A stretch of 45,701 bases of DNA, taken from Terriglobia bacterium. GTDB lineage: Bacteria > Acidobacteriota > Terriglobia > Bryobacterales > Bryobacteraceae. The first letter of the stretch is position 1. The number at the start of each line of letters is the position of its first letter. Under the pieces are notes generated by a model. That model did no database searches and was not told the origin of the DNA. It was given only the letters and a program-made list of their open reading frames with translations. Shown piece by piece: positions 1 to 9,377 of the stretch. The DNA lies in assembly GCA_025363475.1 (NCBI GenBank), contig JANYDS010000093.1, forward strand, positions 1-45,701. Reading direction: 5' to 3'. Position numbers and translations under genes: made by a program.

Positions 1-17
1 CCAGCCAAAGGAGTTGT

Positions 18-1223
18 ATGACCGGTAAGACCACATTTCAGAATCTGGCCGTGGCGGGAGCGGCTCCCGCTTTTTCTGAGCCCCTCCACGTCGGCCGCCC
101 CAACATCGGAAACCGCGCACGCCTCATGGAGCGAATCGAAGCCGTCATCGACAGCCGCTGGTATTCAAACAATGGTCCGCGCGTTCAGGAATTCGAGCAG
201 GAAGCAGCCCGTCTCCTCGGTGTCAAGCATTTCATCGCCATGTGCAACGGCACCATCGCCCTCGAAATTGCCATCCGCGCACTCGGCTTCAAAGGCGAAG
301 TCATCGTTCCTTCGTTCACTTTTATCGCTACTCCCCATTCGCTCCAGTGGCAGGAAATTACCCCGGTCTTCTGCGACATTGACCCCCTCACACACAACAT
401 TGATCCCGTCGCAGCCGAAAAACTCATCACTCCCCGCACCACCGGCATCATTGGTGTACACGTCTGGGGTCGCCCCTGTAATATCACGGCCCTCGAAGAC
501 CTGGCCCGCCGGCGCAACCTCGGGCTTCTCTTCGATGCCTCCCATGCTTTTGGTTGCTCATCCGGCGGCAAAATGATCGGCAGCTTTGGCCAGGCAGAAG
601 TCTTCAGTTTCCACGCCACCAAATTTCTAAACACCTTCGAGGGCGGCGCGGTGGCCACCAGTGATGACGACCTTGCGCACCGTATTCGCCTGATGAAAAA
701 CTTTGGTTTCGCCGGCTATGACAACGTCATCTACCCCGGCACCAACGGCAAGATGACTGAAATGTCTGCCGTCATGGGCATAACCGGTCTCGAAAGTATA
801 GGTGACTTCATTGCCGTAAACCGTCGCAACTACCACCAATACGCAGCGGAACTCGCGGGCCTTCCGGGAATCGACATCAACGTCTTCGACGAGTCTGAAA
901 AATGTAACTTCCAGTATCTAACCCTCGAAGTAGATGAGAGCCGCGCCGGTATCTGCCGCGACGACATTGTCTCAGTCCTGCAGGCTGAAAATATCCTTGC
1001 CAGACGTTACTTCTATCCCGGCTGTCACAACATGGAGCCGTACAAATCTTTCTTCCCCAACGCGCACCTGATCTTGCCCGAAACCACAAAAATAGCCGCT
1101 CGCATTCTCGTGCTCCCCACCGGCACAGCAGTTGGAGAAGCCGGAGTCTCCACCATCTGCCAGATCATCCGCACCGCAGTTGCCAACGCTCCCGCCGTCA
1201 GAAACTCCCTCAGCGCCCGCTAA
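18..1223 (+). CDS. DegT/DnrJ/EryC1/StrS family sugar aminotransferase
   Basis: A PLP-dependent aminotransferase of 401 aa, normal length for the family. These enzymes usually transfer an amino group to a nucleotide-linked keto-sugar in the cytoplasm. Visible family features are the cofactor region FDASHAFG (Asp173, His176) and the Schiff-base lysine in SFHATKFLN (Lys202). An AAGGAG ribosome site sits a few bases before the ATG. It is the first gene in the window of a long glycan operon: its TAA is followed directly by the next ATG. I infer that it makes an amino-deoxy sugar for the polysaccharide assembled by the downstream transferases. Family is sure; the exact sugar is not readable from the sequence. 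Confidence 0.93.
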   Translation: MTGKTTFQNLAVAGAAPAFSEPLHVGRPNIGNRARLMERIEAVIDSRWYSNNGPRVQEFEQEAARLLGVKHFIAMCNGTIALEIAIRALGFKGEVIVPSFTFIATPHSLQWQEITPVFCDIDPLTHNIDPVAAEKLITPRTTGIIGVHVWGRPCNITALEDLARRRNLGLLFDASHAFGCSSGGKMIGSFGQAEVFSFHATKFLNTFEGGAVATSDDDLAHRIRLMKNFGFAGYDNVIYPGTNGKMTEMSAVMGITGLESIGDFIAVNRRNYHQYAAELAGLPGIDINVFDESEKCNFQYLTLEVDESRAGICRDDIVSVLQAENILARRYFYPGCHNMEPYKSFFPNAHLILPETTKIAARILVLPTGTAVGEAGVSTICQIIRTAVANAPAVRNSLSAR

Positions 1224-2198
1224 ATGTCATCCGGCCCCGATCCGCTGGTCAGCTTCGTCGTACCTTCCTACAACTACGCCCGTTACCTGCCGGACTGTAT
1301 TGATGGCATCTTTTCGCAGGAAGGCGATTTCGCATTTGAACTCATCGCCATCGATGATGCCTCATCCGATAATTCAGTCGAAATCCTGCAGCGCTACGCG
1401 CAAGACCCGCGAATGCGCATCATCGTGCACGAACGCAATCAGGGCCACGTCAAGACCGTCAATGAAGGGCTGGCTCTCGCCCGAGGCCAGTTCGTCGCCC
1501 GCATTGATTCGGACGACCGCTACCGCCCCTGCTTCCTCCGTACTTTGCTCCCGAAATTCGATCATCCACAGGTCGGGTTCGTCTATGGCGACGCAGCCAT
1601 CATGGACCCTTCGGGAACGGTCACAACACCCTCCGTCGACCGCCACCACCACGGATGCGACTTTGAAGGCAACGAACTGCTCGACCTCCTGCGCGAAAAC
1701 TACATTTGCGCCCCCACCGGTATCGCGCGCCGCAACGCCTGGCACGAAGCCATGCCAATTCCCGCTCACCTCGCCTTCAACGACTGGTACTTCAATCTGA
1801 TGATGGCGCGCCGATACGATTTCTGTTACGTCAACACCGTAGTAGCCGACTACCGCGTCCATCCCGCCAACCATCACAGCCGGATCATCGCCGACAAGTC
1901 CGAAGAACCATCCATCCGTCACGTACTCGATTACATCTTCAGCGAACAGGAAGCCACCCCGGCGCTCGAAGCCCGCAAGCAGGGTTTCAAAGGACGCGCC
2001 TACGCCGCTCAGTATCTGACCCTTGCCAACAAGTACTTCGGCTATCAACTGCTTCCTGATGCCCGGCGCTGCTACCTCACCGCGCTTCGTTATTCTCTGC
2101 CCGAGGCGCTTTCCCTTAGGACGCTCCGCCTTCTGCTCGCCACATACCTTTCGCCTGACGCGTATGCGGCGCTCAAACGCCCGCTCAAAGGGCGGTGA
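1224..2198 (+). CDS. Family 2 glycosyltransferase
   Basis: A GT-A fold glycosyltransferase of 324 aa that should transfer a sugar from a nucleotide donor to a lipid-linked glycan at the inner face of the membrane. The N-terminus has the GT2 pattern: VSFVVPSYNYARYL, then IDDASSDNS near residues 43-51 and the metal-binding DSDD at 95-98. The C-terminal 120 residues are helical and less conserved, with no membrane segment. The start codon touches the stop of the aminotransferase and the gene ends directly before the next ATG, so it is a middle gene of the operon. Donor and acceptor are unknown. Confidence 0.92.
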   Translation: MSSGPDPLVSFVVPSYNYARYLPDCIDGIFSQEGDFAFELIAIDDASSDNSVEILQRYAQDPRMRIIVHERNQGHVKTVNEGLALARGQFVARIDSDDRYRPCFLRTLLPKFDHPQVGFVYGDAAIMDPSGTVTTPSVDRHHHGCDFEGNELLDLLRENYICAPTGIARRNAWHEAMPIPAHLAFNDWYFNLMMARRYDFCYVNTVVADYRVHPANHHSRIIADKSEEPSIRHVLDYIFSEQEATPALEARKQGFKGRAYAAQYLTLANKYFGYQLLPDARRCYLTALRYSLPEALSLRTLRLLLATYLSPDAYAALKRPLKGR

Positions 2199-3512
2199 AT
2201 GCGCATCCTCCACGTTCCCTATTCTTTCTATCCCGACGCAGCGGGCGGCACGGAAGTCTATGTCCATTCCCTTGCCACCGCGCAACGCGGGCAGGGCCTC
2301 GAAATTGCCATCGCCGCGCCTGCCCCATCGCCTTCCCGATATGACTACGACCGGTTACCGGTCTGGCGTTTCCCTGTTTCCAAAAATCTCAGCCTCGCCG
2401 AACTCTACGGCGATGGCGACCCCGTTGCCGCCGCAGCATTTGGCCGCGTCCTTGATGAGTACCAACCCCACGTCGTCCACCTCCACGCCTTTACCAGCGC
2501 CATTTCCGTACTGCTCGTGAAAGAGATAAAGCGGCGAGGCCTCCCCGTCGTCTTCAACTACCACACGCCCACTGTCAGCTGTTCGCGCGGTACGCTCCGC
2601 CTGTTCGGCAAAGAAACCTGCGACGGTAAACTCGACCGCCTGCGCTGCGCCGCCTGCCTGCTCCAGAAGAACGGAGCGCCCCTCGCGGTCGCCAGTCTCA
2701 TTGCCACTCTCCCGCCGCTGGCCGGACGCACGCTCGCCAAAACCGGTCTGCAGGGCGGAATCTGGACCGCGCTCCGCATGCCGGAACTGATGGCCGTCCG
2801 CTTCCATGCCTTCCACGAGCTCATGGCGCTGTCTGATCACATCGTCGCCCTTTGTAACTGGACCCGCGAACTGCTCCTCCGCAATGATGTACCTGACGCG
2901 AAAATAACCCTGTGTCGCCAAGGCATTACCTGGACTCGTAATTCGTTTCCCGCGCTCACGCCAAAGCCTGCGCCAAGCGCTCCGCTGCGGGTTGTATTCC
3001 TGGGCAGGATGGACCAAACAAAAGGTCCTCACCTGCTGGTCGAGGCCCTCCGCGCCACACCTGAACTTCCCTTGAGTCTTGACCTCTACGGCGTACGCCA
3101 AGGCGAGGCTGGACAAGGCTACGCCGCCAGCCTGATCAACCTGATCGGTGATGATTCCCGTATTCGCCTGCTGCCGCCCGTCCCCTCGTCTGAGGTCATC
3201 ACCCGGCTCGGCGGCTACGATGCAGTTCTGATTCCATCCCAGTGGCTCGAAACCGGTCCGCTGGTGGTCCTCGAAGCCTTTGCGGCGCGGACTCCCGTCA
3301 TCGGTTCCAATCTCGGTGGCATCGCTGAACTCGTTACCACTGAGGTGGACGGCCTTCTAGTTGATCCGCCATCCTCAATTGCTGCCTGGAGCGCAGCGCT
3401 GCAACGGATCTGTGAGAACTCGGACCTTCTCCAATCCCTCCGGGCACGCATCCGGCCTCCCCGCCATACAAACGAAGCGGCCGATGAACTCATGGCGGTT
3501 TATCAGAGATGA
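2199..3512 (+). CDS. Family 4 glycosyltransferase with a four-cysteine insert
   Basis: A GT-B retaining glycosyltransferase of 437 aa. The N-terminal Rossmann half starts MRILHVPYSFYPDAAGGTEV, with the glycine-rich acceptor loop, and the C-terminal half has the GT4 E-x7-E region (LVVLEAFAARTPVIGSN, about residues 352-368). An insert at residues 128-153 holds Cys128, Cys141, Cys150 and Cys153, spaced like a small metal site. I have seen similar cysteine groups in other polysaccharide GT4 enzymes, but their role is unclear to me. The start ATG follows the preceding TGA with no gap. The stop overlaps the next ATG by 4 bp. Substrate is not predictable. Confidence 0.92.
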   Translation: MRILHVPYSFYPDAAGGTEVYVHSLATAQRGQGLEIAIAAPAPSPSRYDYDRLPVWRFPVSKNLSLAELYGDGDPVAAAAFGRVLDEYQPHVVHLHAFTSAISVLLVKEIKRRGLPVVFNYHTPTVSCSRGTLRLFGKETCDGKLDRLRCAACLLQKNGAPLAVASLIATLPPLAGRTLAKTGLQGGIWTALRMPELMAVRFHAFHELMALSDHIVALCNWTRELLLRNDVPDAKITLCRQGITWTRNSFPALTPKPAPSAPLRVVFLGRMDQTKGPHLLVEALRATPELPLSLDLYGVRQGEAGQGYAASLINLIGDDSRIRLLPPVPSSEVITRLGGYDAVLIPSQWLETGPLVVLEAFAARTPVIGSNLGGIAELVTTEVDGLLVDPPSSIAAWSAALQRICENSDLLQSLRARIRPPRHTNEAADELMAVYQR

Positions 3513-4651
3513 AGCGAGTTCTGTATATTCAATACACGAATCCTGCCGGCTATCCCCCGCTCCAGCACAGCAGCGGGATTCTTGCGGATGCGGGCTGGCA
3601 AATCCTTTTCCTTGGCACCGGAGCCTCCGGGGCAGGGACTCTCGAATTTCCGCCTCATCAGAACATCACCGTCCGGCAGATGCGGTTCTGTCCCCCTGGG
3701 TGGCAGCAAAAGCTGCACTATGTCAGCTACTGCCTTTGGGTTGTATGGATGGTTCTAACCTGGCGACCGCAATGGATCTACGCGTCAGACCCCTTCTCAT
3801 GCCCCGTCGCTGCTTTGCTCACGCACTTCCCGGGCCTCCGTGTTCTCTACCACGAGCACGACACGCCAGCCCATCAGACGGGCAACGCCTTTCTCGATTT
3901 CATCACTTCAGCCCGGAAACGCATCGCGCGATCAGCCAAACTCTGCGTTCTGCCGAATTCTCAGCGGCTTGCGCGCTTCGTCAGCGACGCTGGTCCGGTA
4001 AAGGCGGCTGTCTGCGTCTGGAATTGCCCTGGCCTTTACGAACTTGAAAACGAACCGCGCAACCCTGCAACTGCGGACATATGGCTTTTGTATCACGGAA
4101 CCCTGGTTCCGGAGCGGCTCTCGCCATCAATCATTGACGCTCTCGCTCTTCTGCCCCCATTCGTAAAATTACGAGCGGTGGGTTACGAAACTGTTGGGGC
4201 TCCAGGGTACGTTGCGCAGCTTCGCAGCCAGGCTGCGGTGCTCGGCCTGGTCGAACGCGTCGAATTCCTGCCCCCGGTGTCCCGCAACCGGCTGTTTGCA
4301 ATCACCCTCCGCTCTGATATCGGTCTCGCGATGATTCCGTCCCGCTCGTCCGATCAGAATTTCGAAGCCATGACGGGCGCGTCCAATAAGGTGTTCGATT
4401 ATCTGGCCTGCGGCTTGCCTGTGATTGTTTCTGAGATCCCGGAATGGCGCAAAATGTTTGTCGAATCAGGCTATGGTGCCGCCGCAGATCCGGCCGATGC
4501 GCGGAGCATTGCCGCCGCAATTCGCCACGTGATCGAAAGCCCGGAAACCATGCGCGCCATGGGTGAGGCTGGCCGCCAGCGAATTCTGCATGACTGGAAT
4601 TATGAGGCTGTGTTCCAGCCCGTGCTGCAGGCAATGGAGGCCCGCACGTGA
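3509..4651 (+). CDS. Family 4 glycosyltransferase
   Basis: A 380-aa GT-B glycosyltransferase. The C-terminal half carries the donor-binding stretch GASNKVFDYLACGLPVIVSEIPEW, where the usual GT4 glutamate is replaced by the KVFDYLACG type found in exopolysaccharide transferases. The N-terminal half begins MKRVLYIQYTNPAGYPPL and has no signal peptide. It overlaps the preceding gene by ATGA and the next by GTGA, so translation is probably coupled. It should add one sugar to the growing repeat unit in the cytoplasm. Specificity unknown. Confidence 0.88.
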   Translation: MKRVLYIQYTNPAGYPPLQHSSGILADAGWQILFLGTGASGAGTLEFPPHQNITVRQMRFCPPGWQQKLHYVSYCLWVVWMVLTWRPQWIYASDPFSCPVAALLTHFPGLRVLYHEHDTPAHQTGNAFLDFITSARKRIARSAKLCVLPNSQRLARFVSDAGPVKAAVCVWNCPGLYELENEPRNPATADIWLLYHGTLVPERLSPSIIDALALLPPFVKLRAVGYETVGAPGYVAQLRSQAAVLGLVERVEFLPPVSRNRLFAITLRSDIGLAMIPSRSSDQNFEAMTGASNKVFDYLACGLPVIVSEIPEWRKMFVESGYGAAADPADARSIAAAIRHVIESPETMRAMGEAGRQRILHDWNYEAVFQPVLQAMEART

Positions 4652-5745
4652 CCGCTGCCCTGTCGGACGTGACCATCCTGGCGCAGTCACCACCGAAAAC
4701 GGAAAGGCCCTTCTTCTCCATTTGCATTCCCCAGTACAACCGGACCTCATTTCTTCTGGAAGCCTGTAAATCCATCGCAGAACAATCGTTTCGCTCTTTC
4801 GAAATTTGTATTTCAGATGACCGCTCGACGGACGGCCGCGAGCCTGAACTCATCAATTACCTTGAATCGGCTCGTGTCGATTTCACTTATGCCAGGCAGA
4901 ATACGAACCGTCGTTACGATGGCAATCTTCGGGGCTCCATCGCGCTGGCCCGCGGTGAATATCTGTTCCTGCTGGGCAACGATGACCGCCTCGAATCGCC
5001 CGAAACACTGGGGCATATTCACGCTGAACTGCAACAGAACGCACCTGTGCATGTGGCAATCGCCAACTACCGTGAACTCGGTACCGGGCGCACGTTCCTG
5101 CGCATACCGCACTCCGGAATTCTGGGCGAAGGTCCCGACGCGGCAGTGCTGAACTTTCGTAATTTCAGTTTTGTCAGCGGTGTCATCTTTCAAACGGAGG
5201 CAGCGCGCCGCTGGACTACAACCAGGTGGGATGGCTCTGAAATGTACCAGATGTTCATCGGCTGCCGTATCCTCGCAGCCGGCGGCCGGCTGGCCGGACT
5301 TCATGAAATCTGCATTGGGAAGGATATCCAGATCCCCGCTGAAACAGTTGATAGTTACGCGACCAGGAAAATTTCTAAACAGAATTTTGCGCCGGTCTCC
5401 CTGCCTATGGCACAAATCGCTCCACTGGTTACCGATGCCGTTGCTCCCTTCGTCACACCAGCCCGGCGGGAAGCCATTAATATCGACATCGGCATCCAGT
5501 TGCTGGTGTTTACCTACGCTTTCTGGCTTTTTGAACTGCGCCGGGTGCAATCATGGAAGTATGCAGCGTCCGTGTACTGCGGACTTGGCCCCAAACACAT
5601 TCTGGCCGGCATCTCACCCTCTGCCCTGGGTCGCGCACGCCTCACTTCGGTCTGGCTGGCGGTGGGTCTCGCTGGCCTCCTGACGCCGGTTGTGTTTTTT
5701 GACCTCTTGCGCCCGTGGTTCTATCGCCTCGCCAAGCGGACCTGA
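4648..5745 (+). CDS. Family 2 glycosyltransferase with C-terminal hydrophobic tail
   Basis: A 365-aa GT2 enzyme. FSICIPQYNRTSFLLEAC opens the nucleotide-binding fold, ISDDRSTDG follows, and LLGNDDR holds the metal-binding acidic pair. The last 40 residues form a hydrophobic segment (VWLAVGLAGLLTPVVFFDLL) followed by basic residues, so the protein is probably anchored to the inner face of the membrane. The start is GTG at 4648, sharing GTGA with the stop of the preceding gene. An ATG-only search would miss this start. Acceptor and donor are unknown. Confidence 0.9.
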   Translation: MTAALSDVTILAQSPPKTERPFFSICIPQYNRTSFLLEACKSIAEQSFRSFEICISDDRSTDGREPELINYLESARVDFTYARQNTNRRYDGNLRGSIALARGEYLFLLGNDDRLESPETLGHIHAELQQNAPVHVAIANYRELGTGRTFLRIPHSGILGEGPDAAVLNFRNFSFVSGVIFQTEAARRWTTTRWDGSEMYQMFIGCRILAAGGRLAGLHEICIGKDIQIPAETVDSYATRKISKQNFAPVSLPMAQIAPLVTDAVAPFVTPARREAINIDIGIQLLVFTYAFWLFELRRVQSWKYAASVYCGLGPKHILAGISPSALGRARLTSVWLAVGLAGLLTPVVFFDLLRPWFYRLAKRT

Positions 5746-5762
5746 GTGAACGTACGACTGTC

Positions 5763-6791
5763 ATGGATCTAATCATCGCGGGCAATGCCGGAGGCACCAA
5801 TGTGGGGGCCAGCCTGCTCCGGGCTGCTGACCAGCTCGGCCTGACCGCGCACCTGTGCGATACTCGTGCAGCCACCCGGGGTCCGCGTATCGCTTCCACC
5901 CTGAGCTGGCGTCTGTTCGGGCACCGCCCTCTTCACTTAAACGCCTTCAGCCGCTCTGTCGTGGCAAGTTGCCGGCAATACCAGCCAAAGACTCTCGTAA
6001 CTACAGGTCAGGCCCCCGTCAATGCAGGTGCCCTGCGGGAAATTGGTGCGATGGGCATCGCCCTGGTCAATTATTCCACTGACGACCCGTGGAATCCCGG
6101 TTTTTACGCCAAGTGGTTCTCTGATGCACTTCTCGAATATGACCGCGTGTATACAACCCGCCGCGCCAACATCGGCGATTTTCTCCGACATGGTTGCACG
6201 GCGGTAGAGTACCTTCCCTTCGGCTACGATGATTCGCTCTGGCTGAAGCACCAGGTCAGGCCGGCCCCCGATACCCATGCCGATATCTTCTTCGCAGGTG
6301 CGGCCGAGGAATACCGCGTCGACTGTATTCGTCATCTCATCGCGGCGGGAGTTCGCGTCGCGCTGGCCGGAGATTACTGGCAACGGTTTCCCGATTTGCG
6401 CTCTTCATGCGTTGGCCATCTCGACCCGGCCCAGCTCGCAGCCTGGACCGCTGCCGTTCCCCTGGCGTTGTGTCTGGTTCGCCGGGCGAACCGCGACGGT
6501 CATGTCATGCGGACTTTTGAAATCCCCGCCCTGGGTGCTTGCATGGTGGTGGAAGACACCGAAGAGCACCGCGAGGTATTCGGCCCGGATGGCGTCGCGG
6601 TTCGCTACTTTCGCACTCCCGGTGAAGTCACTGCTGTCGCAAAAGAGCTTCTTGCATCACCCGAAACCCGCCAGCGGCTCGCTCACGTCGCGCAGTCTGT
6701 CATTCTGGGGCTGGGGAATACGTATGCTGACCGTCTGCGTTCGCTCCTCCAGTTGAATACCGCTCCCCGCCGGGAGAGCCTCTCCATATGA
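5763..6791 (+). CDS. CgeB-like glycosyltransferase family protein
   Basis: A GT-B-like protein of about 342 aa resembling CgeB-type transferases: NYSTDDPWNPGF, VYTTRRANIGDFLRHGCTAVEYLPFGYD and the late donor region RTFEIPALGACMVVEDTEEHREVF. I chose ATG 5763 (MDLIIAGNAGG) because the first beta strand begins there; an upstream in-frame start at 5715 lies inside the preceding gene and adds unlikely residues. The gene stays on the operon strand, 17 bp after its neighbour, and overlaps the next gene by ATGA. CgeB relatives act on polysaccharides or surface proteins; the target here is unknown. Confidence 0.82.
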   Translation: MDLIIAGNAGGTNVGASLLRAADQLGLTAHLCDTRAATRGPRIASTLSWRLFGHRPLHLNAFSRSVVASCRQYQPKTLVTTGQAPVNAGALREIGAMGIALVNYSTDDPWNPGFYAKWFSDALLEYDRVYTTRRANIGDFLRHGCTAVEYLPFGYDDSLWLKHQVRPAPDTHADIFFAGAAEEYRVDCIRHLIAAGVRVALAGDYWQRFPDLRSSCVGHLDPAQLAAWTAAVPLALCLVRRANRDGHVMRTFEIPALGACMVVEDTEEHREVFGPDGVAVRYFRTPGEVTAVAKELLASPETRQRLAHVAQSVILGLGNTYADRLRSLLQLNTAPRRESLSI

Positions 6792-7987
6792 AAATTGCAG
6801 TCGTTGTACACGGACGTTTTCATGCCTTCGATCTCGTGCGGTCTCTGATCCGGCGCGGCGTTGATGTGGTCGTTTTCACTAATTACCCTGCCTGGGCAGT
6901 GGAGCGGTTTGGGGTTCCGCGCGTGCGTGTCCAAAGCTTTACACTTCATGGAGTCTTGTCGCGAATCGCGGGCTGGATCTCGTCGAAAACAGGCTGGGAG
7001 TACGAATCCTTGCTCCATCCGATGTTTAGCCGCTGGGCGGCCCGGCGACTGAGCACAGAGAAATGGGATGTAATCCACGCCTGGACCGGCGTGGCGGAAG
7101 AGATTTATTCGGATCCCGAATTCTCCGGTTCCCTCAAACTTGTCATGCGGGGCTCGGCCCACATCCAGACCCAAGCCAGGTTGCTGCGTGAAGAACAGAT
7201 CCGTGTCAACAGTTTGGTCGACCAGCCCAGCCAGTGGATGGCGGCTCGCGAACAGCGCGAATATAGTCTTGCCGACCACATCGTTGTCCTGTCGTCGTTC
7301 GCACGCGACAGTTTCCTCCAGGAAGGAATCCCCGCTGAAAAGCTGCGCTTCCTGCCTCTTGGCACAAATGTGAGTGCCTTTCGTCCCACCGAAAGCGTCG
7401 CGGCCGCGCGCCGAACCCGGATACTCGCCGGAGCGCGCCTCCGTGTATTGTATGTGGGTGGCGTCTCGTGGCAAAAGGGATTTGCCGATCTCTCTGAGAT
7501 CGTGAAACGTTCTGCCGGTCAATTCGATTTCAAGATCGTTGGGCCGGTGGGGCCTGAAGCGAAGGAAGCCGCAGCCAGCCTGCGCACGCAGGCTGTTTTT
7601 ATCAACAAGCGCCCTCAAAATGAGTTACCGGTGGAGTATACCTGGGGCGATGTATTTGTTTTTCCCACCATTCAAGACGGTTACGCTGTTGTCATCGCGC
7701 AGGCCAGCGCAGCGGGTCTTCCGATACTCACCACCCCCAATTGCTGCGGGCCGGACCTGATCAAAGAAGGTGTCACAGGCTGGATTCTACCAATCCGGGA
7801 TCCGGAAGCTTTCCTTCAGCGATTGCGCTGGTGTGATGAACACCGCGAGGCACTGGCTCAGGCTGCCGACGCTTGTTATAGCGGCTTTCGTACCCGTGAC
7901 TGGGACGATGTCGCCGCGGATTTCGAGGCCCTTTGTTTGACGGGGATCGGCGCACACACAGGAGCCACACCGCCAAGCCATGTTTAA
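6788..7987 (+). CDS. Family 4 glycosyltransferase
   Basis: A 399-aa GT-B transferase: MKIAVVVHGRFHAFDLVRSLIRRG begins the acceptor domain, LRVLYVGGVSWQKGF begins the donor domain, and DGYAVVIAQASAAGLPILTT is the late donor motif (Gln replaces the first Glu of E-x7-E, as in some GT4 members). There are no membrane helices. It overlaps the preceding gene by ATGA, and its stop lies 8 bp inside the next gene, so it is co-translated in the glycan operon. Confidence 0.9.
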   Translation: MKIAVVVHGRFHAFDLVRSLIRRGVDVVVFTNYPAWAVERFGVPRVRVQSFTLHGVLSRIAGWISSKTGWEYESLLHPMFSRWAARRLSTEKWDVIHAWTGVAEEIYSDPEFSGSLKLVMRGSAHIQTQARLLREEQIRVNSLVDQPSQWMAAREQREYSLADHIVVLSSFARDSFLQEGIPAEKLRFLPLGTNVSAFRPTESVAAARRTRILAGARLRVLYVGGVSWQKGFADLSEIVKRSAGQFDFKIVGPVGPEAKEAAASLRTQAVFINKRPQNELPVEYTWGDVFVFPTIQDGYAVVIAQASAAGLPILTTPNCCGPDLIKEGVTGWILPIRDPEAFLQRLRWCDEHREALAQAADACYSGFRTRDWDDVAADFEALCLTGIGAHTGATPPSHV

Positions 7988-9377
7988 AGACAATCTCCCT
8001 CTGGTCCTTGCAGCCTGGATGGCGGTAGTCGGCGTTATGGTGATCGTCCGACGCCAAAAGCACTCGGCCGGTGTTGGCCTCGTGCTCACGTATATCCTCA
8101 ACATGTGGTTGATCCACTGGGTTGCCAGCGTCGCTTATATCCTCCCCTGGAAATTGGGTGGCGAACCTCTCGCCACAACTGCAGGGACTGAACAGAGCCT
8201 CTACGCAGTGGCTGCATTCGCGTTCGGCTCTCTGGCGCTTGCCCCCTTTGTTGTCGATTCCGGTATCCTGCCCCGCGCCGTGGGTGTTTTTGACTTTGAC
8301 CACCGGCTCCCCAAAGCATTCCTGGGTGCCGGAGTTTTGTTTTACGCAATTCTGACCACCCCACTTGGAAAACTGCCTTCAGTGACTGCCGTCATCTCCA
8401 CGGGGCAACAGTTTGTCGTGGCCGGAGTTTGTCTTTGCTGGTGGCAGGCATGGAAGGCGGGTGACAGCAAAAAAATGGCCATGTGGCTTGCTGCGGCCTC
8501 GCTGCCGCCGTTTTTCACCTTGATCACCCGCGGATTTATCGGCTACGGTGCGTTCGCGTCGCTGACAATCCTGATCTTCGTCTCCAGCTTTGCGCGTTCG
8601 CGCGTAAAATTTGTTGTAGTTGCAGTCGTTCTGGGCTACATAGGACTTTCCGTGTATGTCACGTACATGAAAGGCCGGTCTGACATCAGACGGTCGGTAT
8701 GGGGTGAAGAGGAATACGGGGGCCGCTGGGACGCGATTGCCACAACCGTACGCGCGTTTGAATGGTTTGATATTTCAAATCCTGAGCACCTGGATCGGGT
8801 GGATGACCGTCTGAATCAAAGCGGACTGGTTGGGTTTGCAGTGTTACGTCTTTCCGAGAATGGTGATTTTGCCAACGGTGCAACTCTCTATGACGCCGCC
8901 CTGGCGCTCATCCCGCGTGCACTCTGGGTCAACAAGACCATTACCGCAGGCAGCGGCGATCTGGTCGCGCAGTACACAGGTTTGACGTTTGACACTCACT
9001 CAACCAGTGTCGGAATCGGCCCCGTGCTTGAGTTTTACATCAACTTTGGTACCACCGGTGTGGTTATTGGATTCATGATCCTCGGTCTGATCGTGACCTC
9101 GCTCGACATCCTGGCGACGGAAAGGCTGATTAACTCCGATCTCGCCGGTTTCGTGATGTACTATCTGCCAGGAATCGCATTCCTCCAGGTCGGTGGACAA
9201 CTCGTGGAAGTCACTGCCAGTGTTGCCGGGTCCATTGTAGTCGTATTTATCGTCAACAAATATTTGCACAAGTATCAGCGGCCACAGGTTGTGCCGCCCA
9301 TCATCCTTGCCGGAGGGATTGAGATCGTACCGCTGTCCGCAACACAACATCTGACAGACGCTCCGAACCCGGTATGA
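7980..9377 (+). CDS. Wzy-like polysaccharide polymerase (O-antigen polymerase type membrane protein)
   Basis: A polytopic membrane protein of 465 aa with about 10-12 hydrophobic segments and one long polar loop (about residues 220-330), the layout of Wzy-type polymerases that join repeat units on the outer face of the inner membrane. The loop includes RSVWGEEEYGGRWDAIATTVRAFEW and DTHSTSVGIGPVLEFYINFGTTG, similar to O-antigen polymerase loops. Wzy proteins are poorly conserved, so the call rests mainly on topology and on lying amid glycosyltransferases. No flippase (Wzx) is seen in the window, so the remainder of the export machinery must lie elsewhere. Confidence 0.75.
   Translation: MFKDNLPLVLAAWMAVVGVMVIVRRQKHSAGVGLVLTYILNMWLIHWVASVAYILPWKLGGEPLATTAGTEQSLYAVAAFAFGSLALAPFVVDSGILPRAVGVFDFDHRLPKAFLGAGVLFYAILTTPLGKLPSVTAVISTGQQFVVAGVCLCWWQAWKAGDSKKMAMWLAAASLPPFFTLITRGFIGYGAFASLTILIFVSSFARSRVKFVVVAVVLGYIGLSVYVTYMKGRSDIRRSVWGEEEYGGRWDAIATTVRAFEWFDISNPEHLDRVDDRLNQSGLVGFAVLRLSENGDFANGATLYDAALALIPRALWVNKTITAGSGDLVAQYTGLTFDTHSTSVGIGPVLEFYINFGTTGVVIGFMILGLIVTSLDILATERLINSDLAGFVMYYLPGIAFLQVGGQLVEVTASVAGSIVVVFIVNKYLHKYQRPQVVPPIILAGGIEIVPLSATQHLTDAPNPV

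Noticed and set aside
1374-2285. Long minus-strand open frame over two glycosyltransferase genes
   Set aside because: It is the mirror of two well-supported plus-strand genes and has low-complexity, unlikely content.
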